From positions 1-14,407 of the forward strand of contig CALLXS010000075.1 of assembly GCA_937875295.1 (NCBI GenBank): DNA of 14,407 bases, written 5' to 3'. Both the position numbers and the translations under genes were made by a program. Within the stretch, counting starts at the first letter, position 1; each line of letters begins with the position of its first letter. The notes beneath the pieces were generated by a model that ran no database searches, was not told the DNA's origin, and was given only the letters and a program-made list of their open reading frames with translations. This document shows positions 7,637 through 14,407 of the stretch, piece after piece. This DNA comes from an uncultured bacterium (GTDB taxonomy: Bacteria; Bacteroidota; Ignavibacteria; Kapaibacteriales; UBA2268).

Positions 7637-10600
7637 TGTTTTTCCCAAATATATTACATAAATTATTATAATTATCTATTGATATTTGATATTTTACATC
7701 GTCTGCCATATATTTTGTAACTTCATTGTTTTCATCTATCAGATTAAACATTAATTCGCATTTACCATATATATCATTGCAATTGTTATAAAGATTATCA
7801 ATGGATTTAAATTCATTAGTATTTTGATAAATACTAATATTGTATCCTCTTAAATTAGTTTGAATTGCTGTATCTAATGGAGTAATTGAATCAGCATATA
7901 TTTTAATTTTTTCATTTTCAGATTCTATTTTACCAGTAACGCAAATAGTTTTTTTCTCTAAAATACAATCATTATATTTTTCATAAGTATTGCTCCAGCA
8001 AATTACTTCACCTTTGTTATAAAAATCTTCTATTTCGACGAAAGCAATAGTTTTTCCCTTTTTATCAAGTTGTCTTCTAATTCCAGAAATTAAGCCACAT
8101 ATTCTTACTTTCTTGCCAATATATGGTGACTCAGTCTCTGATAAATTAATTTGTGAGAGTTTTTTCATAAATGGTGCATATTTATCTAATGGATGTCCAC
8201 TAATATAGAAATTCAAAAATTCCATTTCCTTCTCAAGTCTAATAGTAGAATCCCAATCTCTTGTTTCAATTAATTTCGGGACAGGGACAGCAATATCAGC
8301 TAAATCACCAAATAAATTTTTAGTATCATTCGGAGCAATATTCATAGCTTTGCTATAATTTATTGCTAAATCCATTGATTCATATAATGATGCTCTTCGC
8401 GGTTCTATTGAATCAAAAGCACCACTGCATATTAATGCTTCTAACATTCTTTTATTTAAATGATGTGGATCAATACGCGAAGCAAAGTCAAAAAATGATG
8501 AGAATTGCTTGTCTTGTCGAGTTTTTACGATTGATTGTACTACTGCTGTACCGATATTTTTAATGGCAGACATTGCAAAATATATTTTACCATCTTTTAC
8601 AACAAATTTCTCATTAGAGCTATTTACATCTGGTGGTAAAATATCAATTCCAAGTGCTTTTGCTTCATCGACTAGTTGAACAATTCTAGTTAAATTGCTT
8701 TTTTCAGCAGTCATATTGGCAGCAAGGAATTCGGCTGGATAATATTTTTTTAAATATGCAGTTTGATATGCTAAATACGAATAAGCTAAAGAATGAGATT
8801 TATTAAATCCATAATTTGCAAATTTAAAAATCAAATCAAAAATTGCAATTGCAGTTTTTTCGTCAATACCTTTGTTTAATGCACCCTCAATAAATAATGG
8901 TCTTTGCTGGTCCATAATAACCATATTCTTTTTTCCCATTGCTTTTCTGAGAATATCGGCTTGTCCCAATGAAAAATCAGCAATATCTTGTACAAGCATC
9001 ATTACTTGCTCTTGATAAACAATGATACCATAAGTATATTTTAAAGATTTTTCCATAATTGGATGAAGATAAGTGATTTCTTTCTTTCCATTTTTGCGGG
9101 CAATATAATCAGGAATATTATCCATAGGGCCGGGTCGATATAGTGCATTCATTGCTGTAAGCTCTTCGAGGTTACGAGGTTTTAGTTGTGATAAATACTC
9201 CTGCATTCCTTTACTTTCAAACTGGAATATTCCAACAGTTTTACCTTTGCAAAACACATCATATACACTTTTATCTTCGAAGTCAATATTATCAGGGTCA
9301 ATTTTAAGATTATAATTCTTTTCTATTAGTTCAATGGAATCATCAATAATAGATAAAGTTCGCAATCCAAGAAAGTCCATTTTCAGTAATCCTGCTTCTT
9401 CTAATACTTTCATAGTATATTGCGATACGAGCTCATTATCCTTTTTCACTAATGGAATAAATTCTGTACAATCATCCGGTGCTATCACGACACCAGCTGC
9501 ATGTACAGAAGAATGTCTATAAAGTCCCTCTAATAATAAAGAATATTCTTTTAATTTGACAATATCAGGGTCATTATTTTCTTTAAAATCCTTTAAATCA
9601 GGAAGTTCAATTGCTTTAGCTAATGGTGTTACTTTTCCTAAATTTGTAGGAATCTTTTTATTTATTTCATTAATAGCCGTATGTGGTATCCCAAGAACTC
9701 TTCCTACATCTTTTAGAACAGCTTTGCTTGACAATGTACCGAAAGTAATGATTTGCGAAACAGCTTCGTTTCCATACTTTTCTTTAACGTAATTAATAAT
9801 ATCTTCTCTTCTATTATCAGCAAAATCAATATCAATATCTGGCATTGATATTCTTTCGGGATTAAGAAATCTCTCGAATAGTAAGAAATATGGTAGTGGG
9901 TCTAAATTTGTAATTCCAAGGCAATAAGCCACCATTGAGCCGACAGCAGATCCTCTTCCGGGGCCAACTCTTATCCCTAATTTATTTTTTGCTGCATCGA
10001 CAAAATCATACACAATTAAAAAGTATCCTGGAAATCCCATTTCAATTATGACTTTTAGCTCGTATTCGATTCTGTCAATTTGTTCTTGAGTAGGATTAAC
10101 ATATTTTTCTTTAAATCCTTTATAAACAACTTCGCGTAAATATTCATTAAGATCTTTTGCTTTGCTCGTTTCGGGAATAGGGAAAACGGGCATAAAGATT
10201 TTATTTTCAAATTTTACATTGCATTTATCAGCAATTTCTAGTGAATTAGAGAGTGCATCGGGGAAATCTTTAAATAGGTCATTCATTTCCTCGCGTGTAC
10301 GGAAATAATACTCAGCAGTACCATAGCGTAGCTTGTTTATATCGATATTATCATTAGAAATATTTTCTTTATTAATCAAAAGCAAGATATTATGGGCTAT
10401 TGCGTGTTCTTTTTTTGTATAATGTATATCATTTGTTGCAATTAATTTTATTCCTAATTCATTAGCTATTTTTGGTGCTTGCTCAAGAATAATTTTATCT
10501 CCGTCGAGATGGTGATTTTGAATTTCTATATAGAAATCATCTCCAAATAAATCCTTATAATATTGAGCTTGAGACTTTGCTAATTCATAATCTCCTTGCA

Positions 10601-11057
10601 TCAATGGGCGACTAACTACTCCCGCTAAGCAAGCAGAAGTGGCTATAATTCCTTCATGATATTTTTCTAATAACTCTTTATCAATACGAGGTCGATAATA
10701 GAATCCATCTGTATGCCCATATGTGGATAGTTTCATTAAATTCTTATAACCTTGGGCATCTTTAGCTAATAGAATTAAGTGGTAATAATTACTTTTTTTG
10801 TTTTGAGCAGAACGATCAATTTTTTTATCAAAACGACTATTTAGAGCTATATACGATTCAAAACCTAAAATTGGCTTGATCCCTGCTTTTGTGCAAAGTT
10901 TATGAAATTCAAAGCAACCATACATTACTCCATGATCAGTAATTGCAAGGGCTTTATGATTATCCTCAACAGCAGATTTAATTAATTCCTCTGATGTGCA
11001 GGCAGCATCAAGTAGTGAATAATGAGTGTGGTTATGTAAGTGAACGAAATCTTGCAT
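7620..11057 (-). CDS. dnaE: DNA polymerase III subunit alpha
   Basis: This is the replicative C-family polymerase, 1145 residues, normal for DnaE1. The N-terminal PHP domain (about 3-280) keeps a full set of metal-binding residues: His6, His8, Asp17, His42, Glu67, His93, Cys143, Asp210 and His212. The polymerase core shows GPGRGSA (365-371), PDIDIDF (406-412) with Asp407 and Asp409, KMDFLGLRTL (559-568) with the third catalytic Asp561, FQFESKGM (611-618) and FNKSHSLAY (751-759). A helix-hairpin-helix region (about 828-885) and an OB-fold (about 980-1060, VRICGLISGIRR) follow. A degenerate clamp-binding site, TKNLF (912-916), lies where E. coli has QADMF. The start is ATG 11057 with no SD. The gene lies 108 bp after the NlpC gene, and a porin-like gene overlaps its 3' end. 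Confidence 0.98.
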   Translation of the reverse strand: MQDFVHLHNHTHYSLLDAACTSEELIKSAVEDNHKALAITDHGVMYGCFEFHKLCTKAGIKPILGFESYIALNSRFDKKIDRSAQNKKSNYYHLILLAKDAQGYKNLMKLSTYGHTDGFYYRPRIDKELLEKYHEGIIATSACLAGVVSRPLMQGDYELAKSQAQYYKDLFGDDFYIEIQNHHLDGDKIILEQAPKIANELGIKLIATNDIHYTKKEHAIAHNILLLINKENISNDNIDINKLRYGTAEYYFRTREEMNDLFKDFPDALSNSLEIADKCNVKFENKIFMPVFPIPETSKAKDLNEYLREVVYKGFKEKYVNPTQEQIDRIEYELKVIIEMGFPGYFLIVYDFVDAAKNKLGIRVGPGRGSAVGSMVAYCLGITNLDPLPYFLLFERFLNPERISMPDIDIDFADNRREDIINYVKEKYGNEAVSQIITFGTLSSKAVLKDVGRVLGIPHTAINEINKKIPTNLGKVTPLAKAIELPDLKDFKENNDPDIVKLKEYSLLLEGLYRHSSVHAAGVVIAPDDCTEFIPLVKKDNELVSQYTMKVLEEAGLLKMDFLGLRTLSIIDDSIELIEKNYNLKIDPDNIDFEDKSVYDVFCKGKTVGIFQFESKGMQEYLSQLKPRNLEELTAMNALYRPGPMDNIPDYIARKNGKKEITYLHPIMEKSLKYTYGIIVYQEQVMMLVQDIADFSLGQADILRKAMGKKNMVIMDQQRPLFIEGALNKGIDEKTAIAIFDLIFKFANYGFNKSHSLAYSYLAYQTAYLKKYYPAEFLAANMTAEKSNLTRIVQLVDEAKALGIDILPPDVNSSNEKFVVKDGKIYFAMSAIKNIGTAVVQSIVKTRQDKQFSSFFDFASRIDPHHLNKRMLEALICSGAFDSIEPRRASLYESMDLAINYSKAMNIAPNDTKNLFGDLADIAVPVPKLIETRDWDSTIRLEKEMEFLNFYISGHPLDKYAPFMKKLSQINLSETESPYIGKKVRICGLISGIRRQLDKKGKTIAFVEIEDFYNKGEVICWSNTYEKYNDCILEKKTICVTGKIESENEKIKIYADSITPLDTAIQTNLRGYNISIYQNTNEFKSIDNLYNNCNDIYGKCELMFNLIDENNEVTKYMADDVKYQISIDNYNNLCNIFGKNNVSIY

Positions 11058-11077
11058 TTATTTGAGAATTTTATCTA

Positions 11078-11113
11078 ATTTGAAAAATTCAAATATAAGA
11101 TTAAATTTTCAAA
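11078..11113. repeat. two overlapping potential hairpins in the dnaE leader
   Basis: ATTTGAA / TTCAAAT (11078-11084 and 11088-11094, 3-nt loop) forms one perfect stem. TTTGAAAA (11079-11086) can instead pair with TTTTCAAA (11106-11113). The two pairings exclude each other. They lie about 20-55 nt before the dnaE start, in the 108-bp gap after the NlpC gene. No T-run follows, so this is not an obvious terminator. Chance is quite possible in such AT-rich sequence. Confidence 0.25.
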
Positions 11114-11165
11114 ATTTCTTAATTAAACTCAAGAATGTGTGTAAAATTATTTGTAGAATTATTTA

Positions 11166-11810
11166 TTATTTAGTGATGACAGATTTTACACCTGCGAATG
11201 ATGGATTTATCCCCATTGTAGATAGGTTTTGTACAACAACTCCTCTGCTTGAAGAAGAATGAAGAATATTATTATTTCCAATATAAATACCTACATGCGA
11301 AATGCTCGAATTATTGCTAAAAAACACTAAATCTCCACTTTTTGCTTCAGTAATATTTATTGCTTTCCCTCGTGTATATTGCTCTGCCGCTGTGCGAGGG
11401 AGTGAAATACCAGCAGTTTTAAATACTTCCATTACAAACCCTGAGCAATCTGCTCCACTTCTGCTTTCGCCACCCCAACTATATGGTGTGCCTATCCAAG
11501 ATTGAGCTTCTGATATTATTTGCTTTCGAGTTCCATTTAAAAATTCTGTACTAATATTTGATTTATCATAAGATTTTCTTGATTTTTCATTTTTGGGGAT
11601 TTTGCTATATTTTGTTTTATCTTCAGAATAATTTTTATTGCTTGTTTTTTTCTTGTTGGAATTACTTTTGTTTTGCGAAGCATTTTCGCTATATGAGTTT
11701 GACTCTTTAGACTTGTTATCCGAAGTAAATCGAATGGAAGGCACACATGAGCTCATAATTAAAGCTATGCAAAAGATAATAATAAAGTATATAAAATTTC
11801 TTTTAGACAT
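11166..11810 (-). CDS. NlpC/P60-family lipoprotein, probable peptidoglycan endopeptidase
   Basis: NlpC/P60 enzymes cleave cell-wall peptides, typically the D-gamma-Glu to diamino acid bond. The 214-residue protein has a lipoprotein signal peptide (1-21) with lipobox LIMSSC and lipidated Cys22. A flexible, low-complexity linker rich in Ser, Asn and Lys (about 28-88) follows, then the NlpC/P60 domain (about 95-212). The catalytic residues are Cys122 in SGADCSGF, His172 in SHVGIYIG, and the third polar residue His184 in NILHSS. GTPYSWGG (107-114) and SGDLVFF (158-164) are typical. It is therefore predicted to be active and anchored to an envelope membrane facing the peptidoglycan; the outer membrane is the likely site but is not shown. 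It lies 80 bp after the lamin-tail gene and 108 bp before dnaE, on the same strand. Confidence 0.93.
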   Translation of the reverse strand: MSKRNFIYFIIIFCIALIMSSCVPSIRFTSDNKSKESNSYSENASQNKSNSNKKKTSNKNYSEDKTKYSKIPKNEKSRKSYDKSNISTEFLNGTRKQIISEAQSWIGTPYSWGGESRSGADCSGFVMEVFKTAGISLPRTAAEQYTRGKAINITEAKSGDLVFFSNNSSISHVGIYIGNNNILHSSSSRGVVVQNLSTMGINPSFAGVKSVITK

Positions 11811-11890
11811 ATTTTATTTTTATATCAGAGTAATAATTATTTATAAATATTAAATAAATATGAATCAATATTAGTGCCATTAAAAGTGGT

Positions 11891-13507
11891 TTATTTTCCT
11901 ACTGCAATCATTAAATTATAATTGCTAAACTGATTAGAAATTGCGTCAGTTATCGATACTTGAATTATATAGGCATTGTCGAGCAAAGAAAAAAGATGTG
12001 GTGCAATATCAATTTGATAATTATTTCCAATGTTATCTATATTTCCAATTGATTTAATGAAATTACCATTTATATCTAGAATTTTTATTTGACAGTAAGA
12101 AATGAAATTTTCGGTTTGAATTGACAGAGTACAATCTGAATCTTTTTCTTTGTTAAATGAGTAATTAGAAATTTTAATTATTGTTTTATCATTTGTCATA
12201 TTTGAACAGTAATTAATTCTTAATGGAGTAGAATAATTTTCATCAAGACAGCTGATGAGATTGTTTTCAAAGTTGGCAGGAAGTGTATATGATTTTCTCT
12301 CTAAACTTCTATTTTTAGTAGAAAGTAATTTATTATTATGAAAATCCGCAGAATAATATAAAGAATCTAAGATATTGTAATAATTATCAGTTATCAAAAC
12401 AGAATCGCCATTATTATTAAGGAAGTAGCTTTTATTAAGAATATGCACTTTATGAGAATCATTTCGAGAAATATTATTAAAAATAACAGAATCTCCAGTT
12501 ATTAGAAAATAATCTTTTGGATTTACAATATTTCTCATATTTAATTGATATGTTGAAATTTTATCATCATTTGTAATTACAATATTCAAATTTTGTAGAT
12601 TGATATGATTTTCTGTATTATTGTATAATTCAATAAATTCTGAGTGCAAATTATCAGAATCAAATAGAATTTCATTTAAGAAAAGGCTATTTTGGGGGAT
12701 ATTTAAATTTATATTATATAAGGTTTGAAAAATAGTATCTATTTCGCTTACTAGCAATAATTCTATAGAAATTAACCCATAATAATTTAATGAATCGCTA
12801 ATTTCTGATTTTTGAATATTTAAAAAAATAGTATCCTTTACATCTATTTTTATTATTTCTTTAGTGATTTCATTTTCATTGAAAATTATTTTAAAATCTA
12901 TATTATTATAAAGTAAATTGCTGTTATTTATAATGTCGAAAGTCAAATGATCGTAGCTTTCATCATAATTTATTTTCAGTGTATTATATCCGTTATTAAT
13001 ATCTACTGAATTTATAAAACCTGCTGTATTGCTATCTTTTGAAACACAAACTGCGAAATTACTATTTTGAAATTTAACATCTTGCGATATTCGCTCAATG
13101 GAAAATCCATAATCAGATTTTTTTTGGAAATAATAAAGCGAATCGATTAATTCATTTTTTGAATTAAATAAATACAAATAATCATCAGTATTATTTAGAA
13201 TTGGAATTTTTGATTGAATTAAAATTGCAGAATCCGGTATTTTATAATATAATTTAAACGCTGAAGTATCTTTAGTAATCACACAATATTTATTGCTATT
13301 AAGTTCAATTGGAATTTGATTAATAGCCGCAGTAGCATCTTTTAAAATTATAATATCATTGATAAAAGATGACGTATTATTATAAATTTCTATCCACTCT
13401 GGTGCATTATTGACTGGTGCTGGCAAAATCTCACTTATTATCTGAGAATAGATGATAGGTGATTGCAGTAATAAAATAGTTGTAATTAGAATTTTTATAA
13501 ATTTCAT
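11891..13507 (-). CDS. secreted protein with two lamin-tail domains
   Basis: This 538-residue protein has a signal peptide (about 1-21, ending IIYSQ). Lamin-tail domain 1 (about 22-167) begins IISEILPAPVNNAPEWIEIY and contains IDSLYY (121-126) and FSIERIS (135-141). A beta-rich, FxxI-type linker (about 175-270) follows. Lamin-tail domain 2 (about 274-433) begins LFLNEILFDSD, with SEFIELYNNT (289-298), LDSLYY (380-385) and SLERKS (401-406). The repeated NEI/SEI..EWIEIYNNT, DSLYY and SxER positions show an internal duplication. The C-terminal 95 residues (about 444-538, with CQIKILDINGNFIKSIG and ending LMIAVGK) resemble a FlgD-Ig-like or T9SS C-terminal domain, but a standard sorting motif is not clear. 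No nuclease or protease motif is visible. It is the first gene of its leftward cluster, followed 80 bp later by the NlpC lipoprotein. Its function is unknown; extracellular location is inferred. Confidence 0.8.
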   Translation of the reverse strand: MKFIKILITTILLLQSPIIYSQIISEILPAPVNNAPEWIEIYNNTSSFINDIIILKDATAAINQIPIELNSNKYCVITKDTSAFKLYYKIPDSAILIQSKIPILNNTDDYLYLFNSKNELIDSLYYFQKKSDYGFSIERISQDVKFQNSNFAVCVSKDSNTAGFINSVDINNGYNTLKINYDESYDHLTFDIINNSNLLYNNIDFKIIFNENEITKEIIKIDVKDTIFLNIQKSEISDSLNYYGLISIELLLVSEIDTIFQTLYNINLNIPQNSLFLNEILFDSDNLHSEFIELYNNTENHINLQNLNIVITNDDKISTYQLNMRNIVNPKDYFLITGDSVIFNNISRNDSHKVHILNKSYFLNNNGDSVLITDNYYNILDSLYYSADFHNNKLLSTKNRSLERKSYTLPANFENNLISCLDENYSTPLRINYCSNMTNDKTIIKISNYSFNKEKDSDCTLSIQTENFISYCQIKILDINGNFIKSIGNIDNIGNNYQIDIAPHLFSLLDNAYIIQVSITDAISNQFSNYNLMIAVGK

Positions 13508-13698
13508 ATTATGTATTCAACAATTATCAAATATGACTGAAAATATAAAAATAACATTTTTTTAAGAAAAAAGATAAATAAATTAAATTATTAAAATTCT
13601 TGATTCTATTAAAATTATAATAAAATAGAAAAAAATCGTAATTTTGTATTCTAAATAAAAAATTAATTTTGATTATAATATAATAACGGAAAACATAT
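13508..13698. promoter_or_regulatory. divergent promoter region between the lamin-tail gene and thrS
   Basis: These 191 bp are almost entirely A and T and must carry promoters in both directions. Toward thrS, TAATTTTG (13639-13646) matches the Bacteroidota -7 consensus TAnnTTTG, and TATAAT (13674-13679) matches a sigma-70 -10 box; neither has a partner box at proper spacing. A 10-bp direct repeat TATTAAAATT occurs at 13589-13598 and 13607-13616. I see no T-box leader, which would be far larger, no tRNA and no ORF. Confidence 0.35.
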
Positions 13699-14407
13699 AT
13701 GAAAATTACATTTCCAAACGGAGATATAAGAGAATATCCTGATGGTACTACTGGAATGGAAATTGCATCATCTATCTCTCAAGGACTTGCAAGAGAAGCT
13801 CTTGGTATCTTGCTTAATGACTCAAAATATGATTTATCTCGTCCATTGCATGAAGATGGCGTAGTGAAAATCCTTACTTTTGATTCACCTGAAGGCAAAG
13901 ATATTTTCTGGCACTCTTCGGCGCATTTAATGGCTGAAGCAGTCTCTCAATTATATCCCGGTTCTAAGTTCGGAGTAGGACCTGCTCTTGAAGCTGGTTT
14001 CTATTATGATATTGATTTACCGGAAGGTGTGAAATTATCAACTGAAGATCTTCCTAATATTGAAAAGAAAATTCAAGAACTAATTAACGCTGCTTCTAAT
14101 TACGAAAGACAAGAAGTTACTTGGGAAGAAGCAATGAAGCACTTCAAAGAGGTAGGCGATGAATATAAGGTCGAATTATTAGAAGGCTTAAAGGATCAAG
14201 AAATTACTTACTATAAACAAGGCACTTTCTTAGATCTATGTCGTGGGACTCACGTTCCAAATACTTCATATTTAAAGTTTATGAAGCTGACAAATATTGC
14301 TGGTGCATATTGGAAAGGTGATGCCTCTCGTAATATGATGACCAGAATTTATGGCATTTCTTTCCCAAAAAAGAAAATGCTCGAAGAGTATTTAACTATG
14401 CTCGAAG
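13699..14407 (+). CDS. thrS: threonyl-tRNA synthetase, N-terminal part (cut by window edge)
   Basis: This class II synthetase charges tRNA-Thr with threonine. Only the first 236 codons are in the window; the frame is open to the right edge, so the catalytic and anticodon-binding domains lie outside. The ATG at 13699 begins MKITFPNGDIREYPDGTT, the TGS domain (about 1-61). The editing domain that hydrolyses Ser-tRNA-Thr follows, with HSSAH (72-76) and CRGTH (181-185). His72, His76, Cys181 and His185 align with the E. coli editing residues at an offset of one, so editing should be intact. GVGPALEAGFYYDID (92-106) is a typical family segment. Ile codons are almost all ATT or ATC (one ATA in 15), as expected of a well-expressed gene. 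No strong SD precedes the start. The gene stands divergent to the lamin-tail gene. Confidence 0.97.
   Translation, partial: MKITFPNGDIREYPDGTTGMEIASSISQGLAREALGILLNDSKYDLSRPLHEDGVVKILTFDSPEGKDIFWHSSAHLMAEAVSQLYPGSKFGVGPALEAGFYYDIDLPEGVKLSTEDLPNIEKKIQELINAASNYERQEVTWEEAMKHFKEVGDEYKVELLEGLKDQEITYYKQGTFLDLCRGTHVPNTSYLKFMKLTNIAGAYWKGDASRNMMTRIYGISFPKKKMLEEYLTMLE

Noticed and set aside
7637..7648. Upstream TTG start (four extra residues) for the porin-like gene
   Set aside because: The ATG at 7636 begins a normal signal peptide directly. The TTG adds only Met-Gly-Lys-Thr and has no better ribosome site.
9334..9792. Rightward frames opposite dnaE
   Set aside because: They are antisense to conserved DnaE core motifs; no independent evidence of coding.
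11062..11262. Rightward frame between dnaE and the NlpC gene
   Set aside because: Its second half is antisense to the conserved NlpC domain. The first half lies in the AT-rich leader, and the product has no recognisable features.
11638..11853. Rightward frame opposite the NlpC signal peptide and linker
   Set aside because: The frame is open because the opposite strand encodes a low-complexity linker. The composition is not protein-like.
13560..13680. T-box riboswitch or other leader RNA for thrS
   Set aside because: The whole spacer is 191 bp, nearly pure A/T, with no T-box core, no specifier stem and no terminator hairpin.
1..14407. CRISPR array, insertion sequence, prophage, tRNA or rRNA
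   Set aside because: No spaced repeats, transposase or integrase genes, terminal repeats or cloverleaf-like sequences were seen on reading both strands.

Overview
This is an AT-rich window (roughly 30% G+C by eye, not computed) with ordinary bacterial gene packing and no RNA genes, insertion sequences, CRISPR arrays or phage genes that I can see. Three features suggest a member of the Bacteroidota/Chlorobiota side of the FCB group, perhaps near Ignavibacteria or Kapabacteria. One secreted protein ends in a type IX secretion (T9SS) sorting domain with a QNYPNPF-type entry. The outer-membrane proteins are of a large OmpA type. Most starts lack a Shine-Dalgarno sequence. The lineage is inferred from protein style, not from a marker phylogeny.

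Layout. Positions 33-5592 hold a leftward cluster, in transcription order: a T9SS-exported multi-domain surface protein (5592-3295), an 804-residue OmpA-like protein with two OmpA domains (3282-868; TTG start, SD fused to the upstream stop codon), and truA (806-33). A 228-bp divergent spacer (5593-5820) follows. It holds a perfect 11-bp inverted repeat and a questionable small membrane-protein ORF. The rightward gene at 5821-6855 encodes a chorismate mutase-DAHP synthase fusion, the entry enzyme of aromatic amino acid synthesis. It ends 4 bp from the end of a second leftward cluster, in transcription order: a secreted protein with two lamin-tail domains (13507-11891), an NlpC/P60 lipoprotein (11810-11166), the replicative polymerase gene dnaE (11057-7620) and a small TorF-like putative porin (7636-6860) that overlaps dnaE by 17 nt. 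After a 191-bp divergent spacer, thrS starts at 13699 and runs off the right edge.

How the genes relate. Four housekeeping enzymes (TruA, DAHP synthase, DnaE, ThrRS) are interleaved with five envelope or secreted proteins. The OmpA-like protein and the NlpC lipoprotein both point to peptidoglycan contact. The T9SS and lamin-tail proteins look like surface or extracellular components. The close spacing of the surface protein and the OmpA-like gene (12 bp, shared stop/SD) is the best evidence for a working pair. I find no convincing undescribed multi-gene system. The most interesting points are the double OmpA architecture with its coupled surface protein, the complete nine-residue PHP metal site in DnaE, and the N-terminal placement of chorismate mutase on DAHP synthase.
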